Below the pieces are notes generated by a model. It worked only from the letters and a program-made list of their open reading frames with translations. It was not told the origin of the DNA and made no database searches. This document shows, piece by piece, positions 8,861 through 17,354 of a stretch of 64,000 nt of DNA (position 1 is its first letter; the number at the start of each line of letters is the position of its first letter). The translations under genes were made by a program, and so were the position numbers. Source of the stretch: Sedimenticola selenatireducens DSM 17993 (GTDB lineage Bacteria; Pseudomonadota; Gammaproteobacteria; Chromatiales; Chromatiaceae); assembly GCF_000428045.1 (NCBI RefSeq), contig NZ_ATZE01000009.1:124001-188000 (forward strand). The letters run 5' to 3'.

Positions 8861-10236
8861 GAGTGCGAATACCCTACCAGCCCGATAGCGCCGCGCTGTT
8901 TGCGCGTATTGCCGAGAAATCCTGGGCGGTGTTTCTGGATAGCGGATATCCCCGCACCAGCGCCGGTCGCTACGACATCCTGGCGGCCGACCCTTATCTG
9001 ACCCTGACCACGCGGGCCAATATTACCGAGATACGCGGTGAAGCTAGCATACGCCTGAGTCCGGATGATCCTTTTGCACTCTTGCAAGAAGTGTTGGGTG
9101 CGCATACAGAGAGTGCTGCGGATTTACCCTTTGGCGGTGGCGCAATCGGCTGGTTCTCCTATGATCTGGCATGGCGCATTGAACGGCTGCCGGAACAGCC
9201 GGACAATCGGGATCAAGTTCCCGAAATGGTAATCGGCCTTTATGACTGGGCTGTCGTGGTGGATCATAAACTATGCCGCAGCTGGCTGGTTGCTGAGGGG
9301 AGGGACCAGCGTACCCGTGAGCGCTGGTGGTCGCTGATAAAGCTTTTCTGCACCCCGTCAAGGCCGCGGATAAAACGTCCGTTCCATATTACGGGTCCGA
9401 TCCGAAGCAATATGGATCGCGCCACTTATGTGGCGGCGTTTCAGCGTATTAAGCAGTACATTCTGGATGGCGACTGTTATCAGGTGAATTTTGCGCAACG
9501 CTTTTCAGCGCCGGCGGAAGGTGATGGCTGGAGTGCCTACCAGGAGTTGCGGCGAATGAATCCCGCTCCATTTTCCGCCTATCTCAAAACACCTCATGCA
9601 GAGATACTCGGCTCATCACCCGAACGTTTTTTAAAGCTTAAGGGCAAACAGGTGGAAACCAAGCCGATTAAAGGAACACGACCCCGGGGTGATACGCCGG
9701 AAGGCGACTCCGCCATGGCCAGAGAGTTGGCATCAAGCTCCAAGGATCGCGCCGAAAATCTGATGATAGTGGATCTGCTGCGCAATGACCTGGGCCGGGT
9801 TTGTAATGCCGGAACAGTAAAGGTGCCGGAAATATTTTCTGTTGAGAGTTATGCCACCGTACATCACCTGGTCAGCACGGTAACCGGAGAGCTGAGGGAA
9901 GATCAGGATGCGATTGGATTGCTGCGTGCCTGTTTCCCCGGTGGTTCTATTACAGGCGCACCCAAGATTCGCGCCATGGAGATCATTGCGGAACTGGAGC
10001 CGGATTGCCGCGGGCCCTATTGCGGCTCGATAGCCTATATCGGTTTTGATGGCCGGATGGATAGCAATATCGTGATACGCACCCTGGTCTACAACCAGGG
10101 GGAGATATGCTGCTGGGCGGGCGGCGGTATCGTGCATGATTCCGAAGTCAATGCCGAATACCAGGAGACCTTTGACAAGGCATCTGCCCTGTTGCGTTTA
10201 CTCAAAGAGAGCCAATGGTCCAATGTGGGTAGTTAA
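8851..10236 (+). CDS. pabB: Aminodeoxychorismate synthase component I (PabB-type)
   Basis: A 461-residue chorismate-binding enzyme. Conserved blocks are LGSSPERFLKLKG near 250, ETKPIKGTRPRG, ENLMIVDLLRNDLGR near 305-320, CFPGGSITGAPKIRAMEI near 365-382 and CGSIAYIGFDG. It makes 4-amino-4-deoxychorismate, precursor of p-aminobenzoate. H4MPT carries a p-aminobenzoate-derived arylamine, which explains a pabB here apart from folate genes. ATG 8851 is chosen over ATG 8836 because GGAG sits six bases before it. It overlaps the preceding stop by ten bases and the next start by fourteen. Confidence 0.92.
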   Translation: MCLRVRIPYQPDSAALFARIAEKSWAVFLDSGYPRTSAGRYDILAADPYLTLTTRANITEIRGEASIRLSPDDPFALLQEVLGAHTESAADLPFGGGAIGWFSYDLAWRIERLPEQPDNRDQVPEMVIGLYDWAVVVDHKLCRSWLVAEGRDQRTRERWWSLIKLFCTPSRPRIKRPFHITGPIRSNMDRATYVAAFQRIKQYILDGDCYQVNFAQRFSAPAEGDGWSAYQELRRMNPAPFSAYLKTPHAEILGSSPERFLKLKGKQVETKPIKGTRPRGDTPEGDSAMARELASSSKDRAENLMIVDLLRNDLGRVCNAGTVKVPEIFSVESYATVHHLVSTVTGELREDQDAIGLLRACFPGGSITGAPKIRAMEIIAELEPDCRGPYCGSIAYIGFDGRMDSNIVIRTLVYNQGEICCWAGGGIVHDSEVNAEYQETFDKASALLRLLKESQWSNVGS

Positions 10237-10777
10237 GATCGGCGGCAGTCTGTATGACAGTCCACAACTCGAGGCTTGGCTGCGGGTGATCGCGGCGGGT
10301 GAACACCCGGCCATCCTCGTGCCAGGAGGTGGGCCGTTCGCCGATCAGGTACGTGTGGCGCAACAGCGCTGGCAATTTGATGATGCCACAGCCCACAGCA
10401 TGGCGCTCTGCGCAATGGATCAGTACGGTCTGTTGATGTCAGGCATCGAAGAACGACTGCAAACGGCAGCTGATCCGCAACAGTTGAAACAGATAGTGGC
10501 AGATGGTCACAGTGCCGTCTGGCTGCCTGCCGCGGCAGACCCTGACGTGGAGCCTAGTTGGCGGGTGACTGCTGATAGCCTGGCACTCTGGCTTGCTGCA
10601 AAAGTCGGGGCGGAAGGTGTATTGCTGGTCAAGTCGGCCCCGTTGACAACAGCGGGTTCGGATCTGCTGGATGCGGCGTTCGATGAGTTTCAGCGGCAGT
10701 GGGGCGGCAAGGTCAGGCTGGCGCATCGTGATGGGAGCAGTGACTGGCCGGCTTTGTCGGGTTCCGCCTTCGGCTAA
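10223..10777 (+). CDS. mfnE: Amino-acid-kinase-fold protein, MfnE homologue
   Basis: A 184-residue protein with the amino acid kinase N-terminus MWVVKIGGSLYDSPQL, ILVPGGGPFADQVR near residues 30-43 and TADSLALWLAAKVGAEGVLLVKS near 113-135. Archaeal MfnE phosphorylates an aminomethylfuran phosphate to the diphosphate used by MfnF, whose homologue is two genes upstream; the assignment rests on fold and context. The ATG is inside the end of pabB. The last residues (SGSAFG) and the stop are encoded by a palindromic repeat, so the natural C-terminus may have been altered by that repeat. Confidence 0.78.
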   Translation: MWVVKIGGSLYDSPQLEAWLRVIAAGEHPAILVPGGGPFADQVRVAQQRWQFDDATAHSMALCAMDQYGLLMSGIEERLQTAADPQQLKQIVADGHSAVWLPAAADPDVEPSWRVTADSLALWLAAKVGAEGVLLVKSAPLTTAGSDLLDAAFDEFQRQWGGKVRLAHRDGSSDWPALSGSAFG

Positions 10778-10840
10778 CCCGACCTACTGCGCGGATTGTT
10801 CGCCTCGAATGCAGGTCGGATTGGCGCAGCCTAATCCGAC
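10756..10840. repeat. Pair of REP-like palindromes
   Basis: Two imperfect hairpins. The first (10756-10783) has perfect arms GTCGGGTT and AACCCGAC around CCGCCTTCGGCT. The second (10815-10840) has arms GTCGGATT and AATCCGAC around GGCGCAGCCT. The first type recurs at 43380-43407. The first copy overlaps the 3' end of the mfnE-like gene and supplies its stop. Together they fill the space before the convergent SpeD-like gene and may serve as a transcription end. Confidence 0.8.
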
Positions 10841-10904
10841 AACCATTCTACTTAAAGTTTTACCTCCGCTTGGGACCGCTCAGTTTACTCCGCGGTCCAT
10901 TTTT

Positions 10905-11267
10905 TTACCTGGACGATAGGTCACGCCACTCAATGATCTCCACGCGTAATATGTCTTTGAGCTGTTGAATGCATTTTGTTACCGAAAATGGTTTGCAGGA
11001 GTAGAGGTCCAGGGTGAACAGTTTCTGCTCCCGCCAGGTGTAGAATGAGCAGCCTGACTCAGCCCAGGCCTGAAAGCCGCCGATGCCATGATGCAACTCA
11101 CTGACTTGGTCAGGGGAGAAGATCAGCAGCTCGGCTATCGGCGTCATGCCCAGTGTCTCTGTCATGATCTGGAGTACCTGCCTGACCGTCTGTTCGGTGA
11201 TCTCCTCGACACCATAGAGTCCTTCGATAATGGCGCGCTGGCGATAGATCTCGGGACAGATGGTCAC
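10905..11267 (-). CDS. SpeD-like (AdoMet decarboxylase-fold) small protein
   Basis: A 120-residue protein whose middle and end resemble bacterial S-adenosylmethionine decarboxylase. ELHHGIGGFQAWAES leads to E70-S71, the place of the serine that becomes the pyruvoyl group, then YTWRE instead of HTWPE, and LDLYSCKPFS with the proton-donor-type Cys91. The histidine after the serine and the processing histidine are replaced by Gly72 and Tyr76. It is therefore doubtful as a normal AdoMet decarboxylase. It starts with GTG overlapping the mfnB stop by one base and ends the fhc operon, so a C1-cofactor role is inferred. No polyamine genes are nearby. Confidence 0.65.
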   Translation of the reverse strand: MTICPEIYRQRAIIEGLYGVEEITEQTVRQVLQIMTETLGMTPIAELLIFSPDQVSELHHGIGGFQAWAESGCSFYTWREQKLFTLDLYSCKPFSVTKCIQQLKDILRVEIIEWRDLSSR

Positions 11268-11983
11268 TAACGAGTGGCCCGGTGGGGCATAAGGGGGGTC
11301 GCGGCGTCATGGCGTAACGGCAGGGCATCCCTGGCCCGCAGCATGGCCTCATGGTCTACTCGGCTGGTTCGACCGGCGACGCAGAGTGCACTGCGAAATC
11401 CCAGATAGTCGGCATTCAACGGCAGCAGGGAAGGGATGTCGTCAAGCGTCAGGCGACCAGCCAGTCCGCAGACCAGCCCGAGCAGTTGTGCCTGATCGAC
11501 AAAGCGGCCCAGACGGTCCAGGGTCCAGAGATCGGTCAGGCGTCCATTTTGTTTTTCCGCGGTATCGATCATGACCCCATGAAAGCCTTGTGTGGAGAGT
11601 AGCGGAAGCAGGGGTGTGGGATCAAAGCGGTCGGCAAAGCAGACAGCGATCAACTGATTGTGTCGGCACTCCTCCTCCAGTGCCCTGATGCAGGAGGCTG
11701 CTGTTGGTTCATCGAACAGGCCGAGTTTGATGTAGTCAACGCCACAGTCTGCGGTGTTCCTGACCGCGGCCTGGATGCGCTTTGGATCGGGAGGAAGATC
11801 GCCCAGGGTCGCACTGACAGGCCGCTCGCCATTGACATAGTCAACGATGGCTGCGATCCGGTCGAGGTCGAGTGCGCCCAGGGCGCCCCGGGACGGATCT
11901 TTGCAATCAATAATGTCGGCGCCGGTGTGCAGGGCAATAGCCGCCTCTTCAACCGAGCAGATGCTGGCCAGCAGACCGGTCAT
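11267..11983 (-). CDS. mfnB: 4-(hydroxymethyl)-2-furancarboxaldehyde phosphate synthase, MfnB-like
   Basis: A 238-residue TIM-barrel protein of the COG1891/MfnB family. It shows GADIIDCKDPSRGALGAL with the Schiff-base-type Lys28, SATLGDLPPDP near 62-72, DYIKLGLF near 85-92, and GFHGVMIDTAEKQNGRL near 136-152. MfnB converts two glyceraldehyde-3-phosphate molecules to the phosphorylated furan that becomes methanofuran or methylofuran. Start 11983 gives an ATGA overlap with the previous gene and an AGAGG eight bases upstream. ATG 11989 would have that site only two bases away. Confidence 0.9.
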   Translation of the reverse strand: MTGLLASICSVEEAAIALHTGADIIDCKDPSRGALGALDLDRIAAIVDYVNGERPVSATLGDLPPDPKRIQAAVRNTADCGVDYIKLGLFDEPTAASCIRALEEECRHNQLIAVCFADRFDPTPLLPLLSTQGFHGVMIDTAEKQNGRLTDLWTLDRLGRFVDQAQLLGLVCGLAGRLTLDDIPSLLPLNADYLGFRSALCVAGRTSRVDHEAMLRARDALPLRHDAATPLMPHRATR

Positions 11984-12552
11984 GCACATTGCCTCTTGCG
12001 ATAGTCGTGGACCTTTCGCATCAACCAGTCCCAGGCCTCCTGTTCTTCAATTCCCGCGGTCTTGTCGATGGCGATTTGCAGATAAGCGATCTCGCTTGCC
12101 AGTTTTTCTGGCGTAAGCAGATGAAGCCGGCTGACCAGTATGGCCAGCTCCAGCACGGCCGCCTGTGCACGGTTATAACCGCTGAATGGACGATGATTGA
12201 CCTGGTGAATGCGCTCGCATGAGAGCTCGGGCCGCTGGGTATCCTCTTTGACCTGCTGAACGCGGATCTCTTCATGACTAAGGGCGTCACGCAGGCGCAG
12301 TCCCTCGATCTTTTCACACGCTAGCAGGGGCCAGTCATAGTGCTGGGTCAGGCAACCGGCATAGATCCGCACATCGTCGGTGGTGTTGATACTGGCGGCG
12401 CCATCCCGCAGCAGGTTATCCAGTGTCCGCGAGGGACGAAAGGGTGCAATCAACCAGCTGTTGCACCGCTGCCGAATGCCCATGGGCGCCATATGCGGTG
12501 ATCCATCAGGATTACGGGTGATCAGGATAACTTCATGAATACGTTCACTCAT
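11980..12552 (-). CDS. DUF447-family protein of the H4MPT cluster
   Basis: A 190-residue protein beginning MSERIHEVILITRNPDGSPH, with a split-barrel flavin-binding look (HMAPMGIR, TLDNLLRDGAASINTTDD). It matches the DUF447 family, which occurs in methanogens and H4MPT-using bacteria. No reaction is established. It lies seven bases after fhcA, where fhcD and fhcC often follow in other methylotrophs, and overlaps mfnB by four bases. The start is chosen for GAGG five bases upstream; an upstream in-frame ATG lies inside fhcA. Confidence 0.78.
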   Translation of the reverse strand: MSERIHEVILITRNPDGSPHMAPMGIRQRCNSWLIAPFRPSRTLDNLLRDGAASINTTDDVRIYAGCLTQHYDWPLLACEKIEGLRLRDALSHEEIRVQQVKEDTQRPELSCERIHQVNHRPFSGYNRAQAAVLELAILVSRLHLLTPEKLASEIAYLQIAIDKTAGIEEQEAWDWLMRKVHDYRKRQCA

Positions 12553-12559
12553 AGACGCC

Positions 12560-14194
12560 TCAATGCAGTACCAGTTCACTGCCCAGTGTCTCAAGCAGAT
12601 GCTGTGGATCCAGTTTGTAGTGATCCATTTTCATCAAGTGATAGCGATCAAAATAGTCGCTGATGGATGATTCAATCGCCCTGTCAAAGCCGGGTGCAAC
12701 GGCATGGGTCTTGCCCTGGATGGAGCGTGTCACCTGGCCCTTTTCAACCACTGCTATACCGTTCTTGAACACCAGTTCTGCCTTGCCAAACATGGCGGCC
12801 TTATCGGCCTGTGGCTGGTAAACGGCAATGTCTGCAATGGCCCCAACGGAGAGATGACCCCGGTCACCGAGGCCCAATAGTTTTGCCGGTGCGGCCCGGG
12901 TCATGATGGCGATCTCATTCAGATCATATTCACGATCCAGATGGCGCAACAGGGAGATATCCGCCGAATTCGCATTGATTCGGTCCAGCCACTGGTTTCT
13001 GTAGTCTCGTTCCATGAGTAATCTGAACAGTTCCGGGTAAGCGGTAAAGGGCGCGCCATTGGGATGATCGGTGGTGAAGAAGACCCGCCAGGGATCATCA
13101 ATCAGCAGAAAAAGCTCCAGGCCGATCGCCCACTGCAGGGCATTGACATAGTTTTTCGGACGATAGCGGAACGGCACGATGCCGCCACCGCCATCTTCGC
13201 CTTCCCAAACCACCCATTTTTTCGGATTGGCAATATGTCGTGCATCAAACTGGCGCATTACATCACCGGAAATGGTGACGGTCTGACCAAACAGCACTTG
13301 TCCGATATCCACCGTGATATTGGGATTCGCCATGATGGCATCGGCCAGTGCGCTGGCCCCGGAGGAAAAGCCGGAATCCCCGTTGTCCCCGTAACCATAG
13401 AACTGCACATGAGCCAGGTGCATGGGCAGGCCATCGGCCGCCTTGATGGTATCAAGCGCGGTGTTCACATTGCCGGGAATACCCAGGTTATTGCAGTGAA
13501 CATGCACCGGATGCGGGATGCCCAGTTGCACAACCGCGCGCTGCACCGCGCTCAGGATAGCGCGCGATGTCATGCCGTACATCGGCACCTCGTCATCCAG
13601 GTTCAGTTGTCGCTGGTTGAACTTGAAAGCGGTGGCACCCCCCGCGTTGATCACCTTGACCCCCAGGCACCGGGTGGCGTGCAGGGTCCAGGCAATATAG
13701 TCATTGATACGGGCCTGTTCCGCGCCATCCCGCAGCATACGCAGCAGGAAATCATCATTGCCGACAATGGCCAGACCGGCGGTATCAATGATCGGTATGT
13801 CGGCCAGTTCAGCATGCGCCTGGTGGGCATTGATCGGCAGGACGGCGGGCTCGACGACCGTGGTAAAGCCCATCTCCGCATAGCGGTAGCCGGTGTCACA
13901 AGCCGACCATTTCGCACCGGAGAAGGGGAATTGTGGAAGGCGGGCGCGCTCGGCCAGGTGCTGTTCGGGTAGTAATAAACGGGCGTTGTTGACATTGCCG
14001 CCGGCGATGTGACTGTGAATGTCAATTGCACCGGCCATCAGGATCTTGCCTTCCAGGTCAATGGTCCTATCCGCCTCCGCCACGTTGTCTGGTGCCTCGC
14101 AGATACGTGCATCCCTGATCCAAATGTCACCACATGTCCCGTTGAGCTGATTGACCGGGTCGTGTATTCGAGCGCCTTTAAGTCGTGTCAGCAT
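12560..14194 (-). CDS. fhcA: Formyltransferase/hydrolase complex subunit A
   Basis: A 544-residue amidohydrolase-fold protein, homologous to FwdA/FmdA of formylmethanofuran dehydrogenase. Metal-site motifs are DIHSHIAGG (His60, His62), GVKVINAGG with Lys176 as the likely bridging residue, HVHCNNLG (His227, His229) and FTTDHPNG. In bacteria the Fhc complex moves the formyl group from H4MPT to methylofuran and hydrolyses it to formate; subunit A carries the hydrolase site. It overlaps fhcB by seven bases. Confidence 0.95.
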   Translation of the reverse strand: MLTRLKGARIHDPVNQLNGTCGDIWIRDARICEAPDNVAEADRTIDLEGKILMAGAIDIHSHIAGGNVNNARLLLPEQHLAERARLPQFPFSGAKWSACDTGYRYAEMGFTTVVEPAVLPINAHQAHAELADIPIIDTAGLAIVGNDDFLLRMLRDGAEQARINDYIAWTLHATRCLGVKVINAGGATAFKFNQRQLNLDDEVPMYGMTSRAILSAVQRAVVQLGIPHPVHVHCNNLGIPGNVNTALDTIKAADGLPMHLAHVQFYGYGDNGDSGFSSGASALADAIMANPNITVDIGQVLFGQTVTISGDVMRQFDARHIANPKKWVVWEGEDGGGGIVPFRYRPKNYVNALQWAIGLELFLLIDDPWRVFFTTDHPNGAPFTAYPELFRLLMERDYRNQWLDRINANSADISLLRHLDREYDLNEIAIMTRAAPAKLLGLGDRGHLSVGAIADIAVYQPQADKAAMFGKAELVFKNGIAVVEKGQVTRSIQGKTHAVAPGFDRAIESSISDYFDRYHLMKMDHYKLDPQHLLETLGSELVLH

Positions 14195-15381
14195 GTGCGT
14201 GGTTCCTGTGAAATCAGCTGCTCACAAAGTGTGGCACTGCCGGGCAGCGGGTTGTCTATCAGTCTCTTGAGAGGAACCAGTCTCAGTCCATCGGCACGAT
14301 GCAGATAACCCGAACGGTGTATACCAGGAACACCGACCGGCAAAAAAATGGTGGGTTCTGACTGTGTGAATGACATCGCTGGATGTCCAATAACAATGGT
14401 ATTTTGGGCTACATCGGGTGGGGGTGCACAACTGAGACTACTGATCCAGACCAGCAGATCGGTTTCACCGGATTGCATTAGCCGGTTACCGGCATACCTC
14501 TGCAGATCCTGTTCCGGATAACCCTTTGCATGACAGGTGCGAATACCAAAACCGTTATGCCAGGCGGCACTCAGTTGTGCGGTCATATCGCCTTCCCCCG
14601 CGCCCAGCATCAGCAATGCGCTACGTCGGGTTTCATTGATATCACGCACCAGCCCCACACAGGTGCGGATGATCAGCTCAGCGTTCTTCCCCGGCAGGCG
14701 GCCAATGATAAACACCGGGTAATTCGCACCCGTGATCTGCGTCAGCAGTTCATCGCTCCCGGCGGTATCGGCTTGTACCGGCTTGCCGGCAAGACGTGCA
14801 CGTGTGATTGATAGTAAATCGAGGCAGTCATGGTTGAGTGGATGGATAATCGGTGGTGAGTCGGCATGCAGCCGCTCCGTGCTGTCGAGCAGCTTCTCGT
14901 GCAGTCGCGGGTAGGTCTCTTGCGGGTCATGGCCAATCAATACAACCAGGTCGGCACGATTGCGTACCTCACCCATGCTGCTGACCTGCCAGCCGCCTTG
15001 CTGGTAGATCTGCAGATTGCGGGCAATTGCATCGCCATGCAGATGGTCGATGGCACCGCCAAAGTGATCCGCCATTTTGACTGCAGCCTTGCTGTCCAGC
15101 AGATCGCCAATCAATCCGTGAAACAGGGGTAGTCTGGCTTCTCGCAACATTTTGCCCGCCTGCTGCAACGCCTGCTTCCAGGTGGCCTCTTTCCCATGGA
15201 TGAGGGGTGTTTCCCGGGTCGCCTGGAATGCACTGGTAAATCCCGTGCGGGCCTTCTCGCAAGGTATCTGCTGCGCGGTCAGGGCTTCGTTGTGTACTGG
15301 CAGTGACAGATCGTCACAAACCATGGCACAGAAGGGGCAGCTAACAAACGCCAAAGTGTCCAGCCTGTCGTGTCTGTTCAT
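14188..15381 (-). CDS. fhcB: Formyltransferase/hydrolase complex subunit B
   Basis: A 397-residue FwdB/FmdB-like protein. It opens with VSCPFCAMVCDDLSL (Cys15, Cys18, Cys22) and has GEVRNRADLVVLIGHDP near residues 135-150. Its shape is that of the molybdopterin-enzyme-derived B subunit which, in bacterial Fhc, lacks formate oxidation and is structural. It is 33 bases after the DHPS-like gene and overlaps fhcA. The C and D subunits of the complex are not encoded in this window. Confidence 0.92.
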   Translation of the reverse strand: MNRHDRLDTLAFVSCPFCAMVCDDLSLPVHNEALTAQQIPCEKARTGFTSAFQATRETPLIHGKEATWKQALQQAGKMLREARLPLFHGLIGDLLDSKAAVKMADHFGGAIDHLHGDAIARNLQIYQQGGWQVSSMGEVRNRADLVVLIGHDPQETYPRLHEKLLDSTERLHADSPPIIHPLNHDCLDLLSITRARLAGKPVQADTAGSDELLTQITGANYPVFIIGRLPGKNAELIIRTCVGLVRDINETRRSALLMLGAGEGDMTAQLSAAWHNGFGIRTCHAKGYPEQDLQRYAGNRLMQSGETDLLVWISSLSCAPPPDVAQNTIVIGHPAMSFTQSEPTIFLPVGVPGIHRSGYLHRADGLRLVPLKRLIDNPLPGSATLCEQLISQEPRTC

Positions 15382-15414
15382 AATAGGCAGACGGGAGCAA
15401 AAGCTGGGCCAATC

Positions 15415-16827
15415 TCACTTGGTGCCTTTTTTTGTCAACGGTTTTCGACCCTGCTTGGTACTGCCGGGTTTGGCATATTCCAACAGATTCTCTTCCGTTG
15501 GCGGGGTCGCCACGCCCCAGTCGAGCATCTGGTCCTGGGTATAGCGTTTACCCAGTTGCAGGGCAATCTGGGCACGCGCCAGCTCAACGCCGAGGTAAAA
15601 GGCGTGACTGCCATCCTCTTCCACTCCCAGGTGGGGAAACAGGTCAAACGGATCAACGGCCTGGTGCAGTGCATCCCGATTGTAGATGTGTATGCCTTGA
15701 TGGTTGACCTGTATGCGAAAGTTGCGGTCTTTAACCCGCCTGGCCGCACTGCTGATTTCCGCCGAATCATAGGGAAACGGATTACGTTCATGTCGGTTAC
15801 TGAGCCCGCCATGCAGGCGTTTCGGCAAGGTGCGGTCTGCCCTGGACCGATACATGATGCGCCGTGAGAGGTCGGCCTCGCGTATCGCCGATCTGCAATG
15901 GGGGCTTACTGCGGTGGTCAGCACGGCCCCGATATGCAACTCGGATATGATGCCAAACAGCAGGGCATTGATGCCGCTGGTGTCCGCTTCGGTAAGCTCG
16001 GTCAGATTGCCTACACCCATCATCATGGGCGCGTCGGGGAGACGTCTTCGTGCCTCGTGATAGCGCACAACGGATTCGGTGAATCCAAAGTGGATGGGGT
16101 CGAGTATAGGGTCAATGAAGCAGCTTCTTCCTTTCGAATCGAGCGTCTCCCATGCGCGCTGCAGGCTCTCCAGATCGCCCGCGGTATAGGGGATCAGAAT
16201 GGGTGTGGCAGCCACTTCATCGGCAATCCACAGCGTCTGTTCGGTCAAGCTGAGCAGATAGTCGGCACCTGCCTGGCCACCGGCCAGCAGTTCCTCGTCC
16301 CGGTGGGAGTCTACGCTTACCCTGAATCCTTCCGACTTGAGCAGTCGCACACTCTCCGCCAGATGCGGAAACGGCTGGTCAGGAAGACAGCCCAGATCAA
16401 TGATATCGGCACCATCCTGGCGAAACAGTTCAGCCTGATGGAGTATGGAGGCCGGAGTCAGGTTGGGGGCATCCACGATCTCGGCAAAAATCAATACATC
16501 GTGCTGACTCAAATCGGCCGGTTGGCCTGCCTGTCCCAACCATTCCGGCAGATCGCGCAATTCATCCGGTCCACGCTGAAATGGGGTGCCATAGTGTTCA
16601 CTCAGTCCTTCCAGGTCGCCGCGACAGCGACCAGGGATCACCACCCGGCTGGCGCTTCCGGTATCTGCCAACTGGCGTTTGATCATCTCACCGGTCAACA
16701 GCGCCGCTACCTTGATTTTGAGTGGCCGTACTTCCCAGGTTACGGGGGTTGGTGCCATCGCGTGCAGCACCCGCCTCAGGCTGGCCTCGGCCAGTGACCC
16801 GGTCAGAAAGAGGAGATGTTCTGACAT
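15415..16827 (-). CDS. Dihydropteroate synthase-related protein of the H4MPT pathway
   Basis: A 470-residue protein. The N-terminal 130 residues (MSEHLLFLTGSLAEASLRRVL) form a separate domain. A pterin-binding TIM barrel follows, with ADIIDLGCLPDQPF near 168-181, FRVSVDSHRDEELL near 195-208 and FIDPILDPIHFGFTES near 250-265. The C-terminal part is variable. It fits the long DHPS-related family of methanogens and methylotrophs, thought to join the pterin to ribofuranosylaminobenzene in H4MPT synthesis. The start overlaps the flavoprotein gene by 25 bases with no obvious Shine-Dalgarno, suggesting coupling. Confidence 0.85.
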   Translation of the reverse strand: MSEHLLFLTGSLAEASLRRVLHAMAPTPVTWEVRPLKIKVAALLTGEMIKRQLADTGSASRVVIPGRCRGDLEGLSEHYGTPFQRGPDELRDLPEWLGQAGQPADLSQHDVLIFAEIVDAPNLTPASILHQAELFRQDGADIIDLGCLPDQPFPHLAESVRLLKSEGFRVSVDSHRDEELLAGGQAGADYLLSLTEQTLWIADEVAATPILIPYTAGDLESLQRAWETLDSKGRSCFIDPILDPIHFGFTESVVRYHEARRRLPDAPMMMGVGNLTELTEADTSGINALLFGIISELHIGAVLTTAVSPHCRSAIREADLSRRIMYRSRADRTLPKRLHGGLSNRHERNPFPYDSAEISSAARRVKDRNFRIQVNHQGIHIYNRDALHQAVDPFDLFPHLGVEEDGSHAFYLGVELARAQIALQLGKRYTQDQMLDWGVATPPTEENLLEYAKPGSTKQGRKPLTKKGTK

Positions 16828-17354
16828 GGCGCGGGTAGGTCGAGGGCATCCTCGAGTGACTGTAGACCGGTTACCACCCGGGTATATTCGAAATCCATCA
16901 GCCGGTGAGTGTTTTCCAGGTCGATGCGGCGTGGATAGACCATGACGGTTCCGCCGGGTGCCTCTGTCTCCATTTCCGGCGCCGCATCACAGGCAAATAC
17001 GATGCTGGGTATACGGCATTTGCCGGCCTGGGCATAGACATTGGTAACCAGTGAGTCGGATATGCCGTAAACCATCTTGGCCACGCTGTTGGAAGTGGCT
17101 GGTGCCACAATCAGTTGCTTGTATACCCCTTCATAGAAAAGCCCCACCGGCGATGCACTGGCTGTGTTGTCGTGAAAAATGCGGAAGCGCTGTTTCAGTT
17201 GCTTGACCGGAAGTCCGTAGACCTGGAGTACTTCGGCGGCCGCTTTACTGAGAAACAGATCGACCGCCGGGAGTCGCTCCGCCAGCTGCAGACACTCTTT
17301 AAGATAATGTCCCGAGCCGGTAATGGCCCAGGCCGTGCGGCCGGTATCAGGCAT
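16803..17354 (-). CDS. dmrB: Archaeal-type flavoprotein, dihydromethanopterin reductase DmrB-like
   Basis: A 183-residue flavoprotein with WAITGSGHYLKECL near residues 9-22, LFYEGVYKQLIVAPATSNSVAKMVYG near 74-99 and IPSIVFACDAAPE near 116-128, the FMN-binding pattern of the HFCD/COG1036 family. Family members DmrX and DmrB reduce dihydromethanopterin to H4MPT, the last step of cofactor synthesis. The start is ATG 17354, where the protein fold begins; it overlaps the ptpS-like gene by eight bases. Confidence 0.82.
   Translation of the reverse strand: MPDTGRTAWAITGSGHYLKECLQLAERLPAVDLFLSKAAAEVLQVYGLPVKQLKQRFRIFHDNTASASPVGLFYEGVYKQLIVAPATSNSVAKMVYGISDSLVTNVYAQAGKCRIPSIVFACDAAPEMETEAPGGTVMVYPRRIDLENTHRLMDFEYTRVVTGLQSLEDALDLPAPCQNISSF

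Noticed and set aside
15898-16797. A 299-codon open frame on the plus strand
   Set aside because: Antisense to the DHPS-related gene; no motif and no ribosome site.
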